Assembly: GCA_002794785.1 (NCBI GenBank)
Contig: NBBA01000002.1
Span: forward strand, 868,001-932,000
DNA length: 64,000 nucleotides
Direction: 5' to 3'
Origin: Coniferiporia sulphurascens
Lineage: Eukaryota; Basidiomycota; Agaricomycetes; Hymenochaetales; Hymenochaetaceae
Shown here one piece after another: positions 54,424 to 64,000 of this stretch. The notes beneath the pieces were generated by a model. The model ran no database searches and was not told where the DNA came from. It saw nothing but the letters and a program-made list of their open reading frames with translations. The number at the start of each line of letters is the position of its first letter. The first letter of the stretch is position 1. Made by a program: the position numbers and the translations under genes.

Positions 54424-57400
54424 TCAGGAATCCCCCGCTGAGCCCTTTTCGAATTCCCCTGCATAGACGCAACAAAAGCTTCCAAATTCATGGGAGCCGG
54501 ATGCCGCCTCCATGCTATCAGCTTCAGGAGTATCCACATACACACGACCAAACGCTGAACAAGTATCTAATAGCGGGAAAAACGTGTGCGCTTCAGGCTC
54601 CGGACCGTCAGAGTTGAGTGTCGCAGTCATCGAGTCAGGTGTAGGTAATTCTTGACAAGTCGAAGACGTCGTATCCATCAACGCGTTGGTGAGCGTATTC
54701 CAGTCAAGGTCCGACGGAAATACGGGATCCACGTCGATGTGCATACTTGCGTTGCTGCTGGCAGGAACTGGCTCTGGAGTTATCGGCGTAGATGGGACAA
54801 ATCCCCAAAGGAGCGACGCCGCGGTCACGAGGCGCGGGTCGACAAGTGCATCCTTTAGTACACCTGGCATGCGGCGCACAATATCATTGAGATCTTGATG
54901 CACATACTGCCACATCTCATAGAATTCAGGGACATGAGTTGGGTCACCGGCTGTTTCAAGCTGCTCCGTACTCGGCCAAGGTGGGGATTTCGTTTCTTCA
55001 GGGGCCTGCGATCTCATAGATGGCAGGATAATATTCGATTCTCCCACCATATCTTTCTTATCCATACCGTCCAACGGAAGCCGCTGTAGTCGCTCCACTA
55101 TCACGTCAATACGACTTTCACAGACGGTAACTTCACCGTTCGGACCGAATACGTTCATGTCGTCTTCCGTCTGTTCTTTCCACCTGTTATAGATTTCTGT
55201 CGCCTTTGCATTAAACTCACGAAGGATTGGCTGGAAAAAAATATATAGAAACTATGCAATTAGAGACAGAACGGATGAAAATATAATGAAGTACGTACAT
55301 GAGCACGCGCAGCCATGAAACATTTAGATGAAGCCTCCAAGAAGAGCTGTGTTGTCTTATCAAGTTCCTGCAAGGCCAGGGGCGTTACAGGACAGAATGG
55401 TTTGGCCATAACGAGTACAAAAAAGGATACCTGAAAAGTATCCGGTAAGCTCTGAGCTTCAGCAAAGGACCAAGACTTACGGCACCACTGAACGCATTAT
55501 ACCAAAACGTGCTTATTCGAGCTGCAAGCTCAGGAGCCCGCAGCCATACATCATGTACGCTTTTGACCAGGATGCACGCACTGTTGAATGTTGCGACCGC
55601 ACTAGGGAAAAAACGTCTCTGCACAAGAGTACTGTGATCTCGCACGTGTGCGAGCCAAAACAAGCGGTGCAATTGCATGAGTACTACTTGTTTCTCCTGA
55701 AGTGCGTGCGCTCTAAGCATTACACATGTGAGTGCGGACGTTCCGGGATTATGGACATCGCCGTGACTGTAAGGCAAAGTTTCCGTAATTGTATCGCTTT
55801 CGGGTACGTGAAGAGCAGGGAATTCGCGGATTTTCCAATCTAACTCAAGGACTTTAAGGTAATCGTACGCCGCGATCCCGCATACGACCAAGGAAGAAGA
55901 CGCTTCCAGCACAGGGATTATACACTCCTCAAGGAACGCAGTCCTATAGTTGTGGGCTGTAGTAAACCCACGTATCACATGAATGTTCAGGGAAGCGGAC
56001 AGGATCAAGTACGCACAAATCGTCTCTATTCGGTATGCCCAAAGATCGGAACGGGCAAAATGGCGTTGTTGCTTGCACGTCACCTGCGTAAGCGAAGTTG
56101 ACGAAGGACGATTCGCACCCAAATTCTGGAGTTCAATCAAAGCATTTGACATAGTGAGAGGACATCAATGGGAAATAAACGAAATACACTAACAAAACGA
56201 GCTTCTGCGTGTAATATCGCCCAGAATATCACCCTCAACTCTTGTTGATCTTCGGGTGGCATGCATTCGTAAGTCTCTTCTCTTTCTGAGGTTGGATGCG
56301 TTAAACATAATGACAATAACATTTCGATAATAGGTACGCACGGAGGCCAAGCTGCGTTCATGCGTCAGAAAATGAGGATTACGGTGCAGCAGGTAGCACA
56401 CACGAAAAACGCACGTACCTTCATAGCTACCTTAACGGCAAGACTAATTGTGACAATTGCCTGTCTGCCTGCGTCCTTCTGGTCCGTAAGTGCCGCATGA
56501 TACCATGCCATCACAAACTAGAATCTAGCCAATTCAGCCGCCGAAGTTTGATAGTAGTGGGCTAGTATATACCAAGCACTTCATAACTTGCACATCTGGT
56601 TCAGACTGCACCGGGACTTCGAACAGGGCTTCTTTAGCCAACCGGTAGTTATCCATCGGGGTTCGGCTTGTAGCGGGGATAGAAGGGGTGCCGTTTGATA
56701 TTCTTTTCATGCTATTAGGAGTTTTGGCTCTTTCGGTGTCTAATCCTGGACGACCTTGATCTAGATTGGCATCGATACTAGCACCGACAGCAAGAAACAT
56801 GAGGAAAAGTGCGACCTCGTTCGGGGTGACCTCCGAGGAAGGTGCGTCATACATAAGGCGCATGTGTCGCGCACAAGAAGCAGAGGTTAATCCGATACTC
56901 AAACTGTGTACGTAGGAAGAGAAATATTAGAAGGGATGCAAAAATGTAGTCGTATCGGAAAGGAAAGGAAAAACTCACATCCAAGATGCATTCATACGCA
57001 TGACATTATAGAAGTACTCTGCTTCCTCTCGCGAAGGAAGCAACGCACGCAGTCGCAGTCCCCTTTGTCGGTCCGATTCCTGCTTCCATTTCGTAAGATC
57101 ATTTGCCTCCCCGTCGCATCGGCTATCGAGCTCCGCTGCTCTGTTTGTACTGTCGTCAGGCACATCATGGCGGGAACAATCAAGCTTGTCATCGGTGTCA
57201 CTTTCGGGATATTCTTCTTGCAAAGATGTCTCATGAATATCTTTCCGCGTTGGGTTTACCTTACTGTATGCGTTTTGGCTTGAATTTGCACCGCCGCATG
57301 CCGGCATAGCCATTTCCGGGGATGGATAACTTATGCCGTAAAGCTCAAGTTGACCTTTTATGTGTAGGAGGTCATCCCGAAGGAGAGGATGTATCGTAAC

Positions 57401-58068
57401 TGACGAAGAGGAAACGCGACATGCAGCATGTTCCAAATGAAGTGAGCGGAGCGCGTCCTCAAGATCACGGATTCGGTCGGCCATAAGTAGGATCTTCTCA
57501 TGCAACTCCTCCGTTTTCGCAAGGACATACCGGGTGCCTCGGCCAGTTACCAGGGAACCTGTAGGAAGTCAGCATCATAAATAGAAGGGCGCTAAAGACA
57601 CACCTTCAGGACATATACCTTCCAAGCCGCGTTTAACACATGTTTGGCACGGAAAAATCTGGACATGGTAAGCTTCAAGTTAGCGATGGCTGCTTGGCTT
57701 AGATTGGTCGTTCGAGCATACCCGATTGCATTTCAGCTTCATGCTATACAGAGAAACACTTAGCGGTCGGTCAACACATGGCGACGGAGGCAAATCACTT
57801 ACCGTCTGCATTCTGCACAGGACTTCGAAGCCTTCCCAGGTTTGCCGGAGTCGGCAATCCGAGCTGGAGGACGATCATCAAGGAGGGACTCTGAGGCACC
57901 GGGACCCGGCGCTCTCGCATCCGCCCTCTTGCTCCGTTTTTTCGGTCTGTGCTCCTCCGATTTTTTCGCATTTGCACTCGACCTTGCGCACACGCTAGTG
58001 GTCATGGGCGGGGGAGACACGTTGAGTGATGTGGGGGCTGCCCAATAATGGGGATAATAGGCGATCAT
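54424..58068 (-). CDS. Zn2Cys6 fungal-specific transcription factor
   Basis: A binuclear zinc-cluster DNA-binding regulator. The N-terminal exon has a basic nuclear-localisation-like KKRSKRAD, then the cluster CAEC-RRMKLK-C-NRIFP-C-QT-C-VKRGLEGI-C (C-x2-C-x6-C-x5-C-x2-C-x8-C), assembled from four exons between 57830 and 57555, one of them about 22 bases long (near 57730). A coiled-coil-like segment follows (ILLMADRIRDLEDALRSLHL, about 57430-57500). The middle region has the helical character of the fungal_trans domain (about 55400-57000: ALFLMFLAVGAS, WYHAALTDQKDAGRQAIV, LQNLGANRP). The C-terminus (54424-55400) is acidic with a conserved VMAKPFCPVTPLALQELD segment and a disordered tail. Exon joins between 56150 and 56520 are uncertain. 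Target genes cannot be inferred, though it neighbours ERG1. Confidence 0.85.
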
Positions 58069-58671
58069 TCGGGTCCGTGATGTCGGCTAGTCCAGCCTGA
58101 GAGCCGTATAATTGGCGGCATCGGAGTACAGTAACAATGCCGTGTCCTGGCTGGGGTTTCCGAGGACATCGTAACCGCGTTCCAGCTTGAACTTGCAAGT
58201 TCACTCCAGAGAAAATTGATCTGTATTCAAAGCTGATACCATCAGTCCAAATGAGAATACTAGATGGTGCTGACGCCGTCTGAGTCCCGACGGGGTCTTT
58301 TGGTTTTTACTCGCCTTCCTATGCTTCAACGTTATTTTGGTTAGTAGTCAACCAGAAGCCCTTACCTTATTTAGGGCTGTCAATTTCACACCAGCATATC
58401 GCAATTAACTACATACCATCATCCAATGTCTTTTATTAGGTTCGCGGCTGATGAAGAATTTGGACTCAGCCTAGCCCAAAAAGGCAACTCAAATACAACC
58501 TTTACTGTAATATTGTGTCAAGTAACAAAGTGGCATTAATATTGCCAAATATACACTTTATTTTATTTCCTCCAGTACGATATGTTCAAAGTGTAGGGAA
58601 CTGCAGGGAATCATCCTCCTTGTCCTCTAACCACCACCATCTAGGTAGTCTTTACAAGCACTCTGCCCTCT
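58069..58671. other. Region between the transcription factor and the LINE
   Basis: The first part is the transcription factor's upstream region. The AT-rich later part (about 58300-58671) is probably flanking DNA plus the 5' untranslated part of the LINE. No boundary could be fixed. Confidence 0.4.
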
Positions 58672-60949
58672 ATGTCTGATCAACAACAACAACAACAACA
58701 ACAACCCCTTCGCCCCATCGATGAGACCTTTTCCGCCCCCACTGTTTCAACATGGGGTGGCTTCAGGTCTGCTCATGGGCGCGGGCTTAACCCACTGTCT
58801 CCTCCGGGAATGGTCGCAGCTCGCTCCTCCTCGTTTTCAGGGTCGATCTCGAGCTTTTCCCGTGCGCCTCCAGTGCCCCCTAAAGTCCTCCCCACAGTTT
58901 CCCCACTGGCAGCGGAGATCACTTCTCGCCAACCCTTCCACCCCCTGTCCCGCCCTACCTCTGAGGCGAGTGACCGAGGAACTGGCCAGGCTCAGGCTCA
59001 CATCTCTTGCCCAGTCACCCTGGGCATGCCACTTATAGGTCCACTCACAGGCACAGCCCTCAATCTTGGGGATCTAACCAGGCTTTCCTCTCTCTTGGCC
59101 CCTGCTCCGCAGGCCCCCCAATCCACTCTTGGTTCTATGTGGGCAGCCCCTGGGCTACCTGCCTCGTCCGCTGTGATCGTTGCCCTTGCCCCCCCTACCA
59201 CGCCCCCTGGTGGTGGTGGGGTGGCCCCCTGAGTAGACGAGACCCCCCGGGGCCCGTCCCGCCCGACCTCTGTGGCTATCTCATCCACTGACTCTGACGC
59301 CGAAATGTCGGAAGCTGTGGAGGAAGACGCCCAGCTCTCCACAGCCTCTGCCCGGAAAAAGCGCAAATCCACCAATGCCCCCCCTCCTCTGTCTCCCAGG
59401 TCAGAGGAACTGAGGGTCCCCTACCTTCGGCTGGCCGCTACTACAGCAATGTGCGCCTCCCATGAACTTCTCACACTCGGAAAGATGATGTCTGTGTCGG
59501 CCTCTGTGACTGCTACCCTCCTCGGGGAGATTGCCTTCGCAGTTAATTCTCTCAACAATGCTCTGGTCCAGGAGGATCCTTTAGCACACTCTGCCACTAC
59601 ACAGGCCTTCATGGCAGTGGCGGGCCCCTGTTTCGGTCTGGCACCTGTGCCGACTCCCACTCTCGCCCCCCCTCAGCCTCCTCAGACTGTGGCCAGTCCC
59701 CTCTCCCCTCCCTCCCTGCCCCAGCAGATGGTTCAGGTCATGTCTGACCTTACTCGCCAAATGTCCTTTATGATGCAGCAGATGGACGCCCTCGAACACC
59801 CCCCCCCCACGCTCCTCGGGGGTCGGGTCTGCCCCCTCCGGAGACAGGAAAGGGAAGGGTAAAGCCAACCCCAGTACTGCCCCTCCTCCACCACAAGGAC
59901 CTTCGGGCCCTTCTAATCTCACCACCAGGTCCACCTTGCTGACACCTGTCACTCCAGGTCTTGCTGTGGGTGGGGCTACTCCTGCCACTTCTCCTGCTAT
60001 TGCAGCAGCAGTGTCGACAGGAGCCCCCATTTCTGCTAGCACTGTGAAACAAGAGCTGAAGTGTGCAGTCCTCCCGGTTATCTGTACCATTATGGACCCA
60101 ACCCTCGCCATCCGCTTCCATGGGGCACCACCCCCTGCTGAGGTGCACCCCACCGACTCCCAGACAACTATTAATGTCAGGACCACCCTCTCCCGCTTTC
60201 CCACTGCAGCCAAACTGGTCGTACGTGCTGCCCATTGGAACGACTGAGGCAACTGCTTCGTGATGTTCGCTCACAACACACATGTTCCTACTATGAACAG
60301 CATGAAGGAAGTTGTGATGGCAGCTGTGCAAAGCGTCTACCCCGCCACAGTCTCCCAACTCGTATCTTGGGCCTGCCTCCAAATTGCCAAAGTCCCCACG
60401 CACCCTGCGCTGGGCCTCCCTGCCTTCACTGCGTCCGACCTCCAAGTGGAGTTCCATGCCGCCAACCCCCACCTCCTCTCACTCCCAATGACTCTTGAGC
60501 CTGACTGGACCTGCGCTTACAAGCTCCTTGGGAAGGACATCATGTCTGCCCCTATCGCCTTCTCCTTCGAAGACCCCATGGGCGCCCGCTCTGTGGCCAT
60601 CCTCTCCACCCCGAGGAACCACATTGTGTACATGTTCGGTCGCCACCTCAAACTGGTGGCCCGACGTGATCTCCCTCGCCTCATGCAGTGCTCTAAATGC
60701 GCTGCCCTAGGCCACCTCGTTCAGAACTGCAGGAACCGCCCATGGGCATGCCTCATATGCACCGGCTGTCACCATACAGACAACCACCGCATGCGTTGCC
60801 CTGGGTGCATACAAGACACCCTTCCAGCCACCTCCCCCTGCACCCACCCCCCAAATGCTCGAACTGCTCCAGCGAACACCGTGCCGACTCTTCCAGCTGC
60901 CCCAAACAGTGTGGCCATGCCTGTTCCTCTTTCACCCCACCCCTGGTAG
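58672..60949 (+). pseudogene. LINE ORF1 (gag-like, CCHC zinc knuckles)
   Basis: Starts MSD followed by a poly-Gln run from (CAA)n, then a Pro/Ser-rich region. The frame has a TGA at 59230-59232 and shifts after the ten-C run at 59799-59808; the +1 frame then has a TGA at 60245-60247. The C-terminal part has LMQCSKCAALGHLVQNC (C-x2-C-x4-H-x4-C) and CLICTGCHHTDNHRMRCPGC (about 60685-60810). The stop TAG (60947-60949) directly abuts the ORF2 ATG. Confidence 0.85.
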
Positions 60950-63900
60950 ATGAGTAAGTCTTGGACATTCATGCAACACAATGTTGCAACGTCCCGAGTG
61001 CACGTCGAAGCACTCGTCCACTCCTTCTTGTCTACCCCCAGTGCCCCCCTTCCCCCTGCAGTTATTCTTCTACAGGAACCCCCTTGGTATCCTATTGGTG
61101 CCTCCCCTTCTATGTTTGCAGCTACAGGTACGCCTGTCTTCGGCTTCCCTTCCATGCCCAACTACCATGTCTTTGTGCCCCCCACTGTGGGGAGCACTGA
61201 ACTAACATGCCCGCATGTGGTCACACTGGTTCACCAGTCCATCCCTCTGTCCCGAGTGGTGTTGGATGCTTCGTGCTCCCCCACTCATGACATACTCACA
61301 CTAATTTTTGACACTGGCCTTGGGCCTCTTTTTGTCACAAATGTATACAATCACGATGCAAATAAAACTGCCACCATCTCCTCCCTTGCTCTGCTCGAGC
61401 TCCCCCCGAGTGCACACTGGCTGGTTGCTGGGGACTTCAATCTCCACTCCATCCATTGGGACCATGGTTCCCATTCTGCCAGTGACACCCACAAAGCTCG
61501 CCCACTTGAACATTGGGCCGCCTCTCACGCCATGCACCTCCTTAATCAGCCAGGCTTCGATACCCAGCGCCGCCCTTCTTCCCAATTCACCGAATCAGTT
61601 ATCGACCTCGCCCAGGCTTCCCCTTCTCTGGAAGACCTCGCTTTGGGCGATTCCTGGACATGATCATGGGACACCCCCTCTGGATCTGACCACACTGTTA
61701 TCACCTGGTTAATCCCCCTGTCTTCTAACCCATATATCGACCCCTTCCTTTGTTTTTAGTATGATGACTCGCTCTCTACTGAATGGTTGGAAGCTCTCAA
61801 TGGCCCCCTTACTGCTGCCTTCACCCTCTCCAGCGCCACTTCTCGCCTCCTTGACATCAAAGTCGCCACCATCCATGAAGCACTCGTCTTCACTACTGAC
61901 TCCTCCCACCCCCCGTCCACTCAGAAGATGGGGGGTCACAAGGTCAAGTGGTGGGATGTGTCATGTCATGCCCACATGGTCGCTTTGAGGGGGGCTACTG
62001 CAGAGACTCGTGCCGTGCTCCAACACGAGTCGGCCGGCATCTTTCGCCGCACCAAACATGCTTGGGCTGACTCATTTACCGCCTCCATCAAACCAGACAA
62101 AATCTGGCCAATGGCGAAATGGGCCATGGGCTCGCGCTGTGCGCCTATTCCTGCCCTGGTTACGGGACACACCACCGCAAACTCCCCTGCGGAAAAGGCT
62201 ACCGCCTTCCGGGCCAAGTACTTCGGTACCCAACCCTCCGCTGCCCCCCCCCCGACATATTCTTTTGTCGGAACCCACCCTATGCATGATCATCCTATCC
62301 TTATGGAAGAACTTGATCACGCTCTCAATCTCACTTCGAACTCGAGTGCCCCAGGCATTACGGGCATTGGCTACCAGGCCCTCAAAAGTGTTAAGCTCAA
62401 CAGTTATGCGGTGATCGACGTCGGGGCTTCCTGATTGTCGGGACTGATGGTACGGCAATGGGGCTTCCTAGATGTCATAAGGCAAAAGTGATCGTTGGTG
62501 GGTCTTCCTGATCGACGATGTGGACGTGATGTGCTTCTTAGCGATGTCGGGTTACGACGAAGCGACTAAATGCCAAGAGGCACACAGTAGACTGGTGGTA
62601 GCAGGTAATGGGCTTGTATGAACAAAGAGCACAAGCTTGTGGGCTTGTGCTACTGAAGTTACATGCTTATATGCTACTCTATGTGTTTGCTACTGTAGGG
62701 TCGTGTATTAGTATGTTTACATGGCTATGGAAAGTCATGGAAACCCAAGGAATGTCTTGGTAATACAATTGAAAGTATCAGTAAGCAAAGCACGTCATGG
62801 TGATGCGATAAGGCGTCATTATGGCGTCGTATGGTGCAAGGCAAATAAGGATGAGTAAGGCAGAGGAATGGGGGAGTTGCGCTGACTGATGGTGACGAAA
62901 AGGAAGTGAGTCAGCGCAATAGAGGAAAGTAAAGGAAAATTGTAACAAAAAGCCTGCATGCCGCCCATAGCGTACCCCTCCTCACCCTCTATAATGAGTG
63001 CCTGGAGGCTGGCCACCACCCCCGTCCTTGGAAAGACACCAAGGTGGTGATGCTCTGCAAACTCAATAAGAAAGACCCCACCACACTTAACGTGTACCAC
63101 CCCATCACCCTCGAAGAAACAATGGGCAAACTCCTCGAGAAAGTCATTGCCAATCGCATTCAGTTCATCACCAATGAACTCGGAGCGCTCCCCCCTTCCC
63201 AATATGGTACCCACCAAAAGTTGGGTGTTTTGGATGCCACCTTGGACCTCGTCAATGAAATTGAGTCTGCATGGGCTAAACATCACGTCACGTCGGCACT
63301 GGCTGTCGACGTCGCAGGTTTCTTCCCCTCAGTCCAACACCCACGCCTGATGGCCATCCTCTCTGAATTAGGGTTCCCCCCTCTCCTTATTTCCTGGGTT
63401 CTTTCCTTTGTATCTGACTGCCAGGTCGCCCTGTCTTTCGATGGGTTTACTGACAATCTTGCCCCCATTCCAAACATGGGGGTGCCCCAAGGATCACCCA
63501 TTTCGCCCATCTTGTCTGCACTCTTTGTGACCAGCCTTCTTACCTCTTTACAGGTTTCTGACCCTCAGGTGTTTGTCTGAGCTTACATTGACGACCACCT
63601 CCTCTCTACCTCTTCGTCCTCCATTACCACTAACGTGGTGCGACTCGAACAGGCCTACATCTCCTTCTCTGCCACATGCCATGCTCTCGGCCTCTCCCTG
63701 GATGACAACAAATCGGAACTCATCCACTGGACCTGTAGGCATGCCTTACGCGAAGACTCCCTTATTCACCCTATTCATCTGCCGCGACAGGGCCTCAACC
63801 CCCTCCGAATTGTCCCCTCCCACCCCTTGCAGTGGTTAGGGATTTTCTTCGATGCGCAATTACTGTTTACGGTCCACGTTCAACGCATGTGCTTTAAAGC

Positions 63901-64000
63901 CATGTCATCCCTCCGAGCCCTGGAACTCCTAGGCAACACTCTCCGTGGCCTCGACCTGCTACATCTTCGTCGTCTCTACATTGGGTGCATACTCCCGGTG
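60950..64000 (+). pseudogene. LINE ORF2 (endonuclease and reverse transcriptase, partial)
   Basis: The endonuclease has FMQHNVATS, LLQEPPW, LVAGDFNLHSIHWD (about 61425-61460) and, just past a TGA at 61661-61663, SGSDHTVITW; a TAG follows near 61758. The reverse transcriptase resumes after the LTR insertion: KLNKKDP, YHPITL, LAVDVAGFFPSVQH (motif A, about 63300-63340), MGVPQGSPISPIL (motif B, about 63478-63515) and YIDDHLL (motif C, about 63586-63605) just after a TGA at 63578-63580. It continues past the window end. Confidence 0.88.
62389..62947 (-). mobile_element. L-type solo LTR (559 bp) inside LINE ORF2
   Basis: TGTTAAGCTC ... TTGTAACA with a perfect 5-bp duplication AAAAG (62384-62388 and 62948-62952). 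The LINE frame reads in phase from one side to the other once the LTR and one duplicate are ignored. Confidence 0.95.

Larger units (their letters stand above)
58672..64000 (+). mobile_element. LINE-type non-LTR retrotransposon (decayed, runs off the right edge)
   Basis: Two ORFs back to back: ORF1 with CCHC knuckles, ORF2 with apurinic-like endonuclease then reverse transcriptase. This is the arrangement of Tad1/I-like fungal LINEs. Composition is much more C-rich than the neighbours. It is inactivated by in-frame stops, a frameshift at a run of ten C, and an L-type LTR at 62389-62947. The 3' end lies outside the window. Confidence 0.88.

Noticed and set aside
58998..60472. Long minus-strand Gly-rich frames opposite the LINE
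   Set aside because: Antisense shadows of the C-rich LINE ORF1.

Overview
The window is a piece of a filamentous basidiomycete genome, most likely an agaricomycete of the polypore type. Genes carry many short (about 50-70 bp) GT-AG introns. The single-copy genes are typical of such fungi, and the accessory middle is full of families known from mushroom-forming fungi: NACHT-WD40 proteins, Ty3/gypsy elements, a DD34E Tc1-type transposase and a LINE.

Layout. The left flank (1-12000) is ordinary: a BCS1-type AAA ATPase (minus, cut by the window edge), a 3.9 kb stretch without a gene I can support, the Golgi membrane protein SYS1 (minus), and an intact type II membrane dipeptidyl aminopeptidase (DPP, plus). 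The middle (12000-46200) is an accessory, repeat-rich locus. It has two paralogous NACHT-WD40 (NLR-like) genes at 12307-16001 and 34002-37742, two copies of a degenerate cysteine-rich module, three decayed DPP fragments, and a dense nest of mobile elements. The right flank (46200-58070) is ordinary again: a short-chain dehydrogenase (minus), a Ser/Pro-rich protein (plus), squalene epoxidase ERG1 (minus) and a Zn2Cys6 transcription factor (minus). A decayed LINE runs from 58672 off the right edge.

The middle looks like an old segmental duplication of a unit containing [DPP - NACHT-WD40 - Cys-rich module]. One DPP copy stays intact; the others are fragments that serve as landing sites for transposons. 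The two NACHT-WD40 genes are far more alike, introns included, in their NACHT and WD40 halves than in their 5' ends or 3' flanks, which suggests gene conversion.

Mobile elements could be resolved by their target-site duplications and by comparing the two paralogous modules as empty and filled sites. They are six L-type solo LTRs (about 540-561 bp), each with a perfect 5-bp duplication; a Ty3/gypsy copy (18406-23789) whose two terminal LTR pieces are inverted relative to each other; a 427-bp solo LTR of the same family; a 143-bp solo LTR; a 4.8 kb Tc1/mariner-type element with about 520-bp terminal inverted repeats in a TA target; a DD34E transposase gene; and large LTR-like units (about 1.35-1.5 kb) bounded by TGTTAG...CTAACA.

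The most unusual observation is that these large LTR-like units carry, upstream of their promoter-like TATA box (in U3), a conserved open reading frame of about 250 codons. It is intact in one copy (27175-27933, minus) and recognisable in two diverged copies. I do not recognise the protein.
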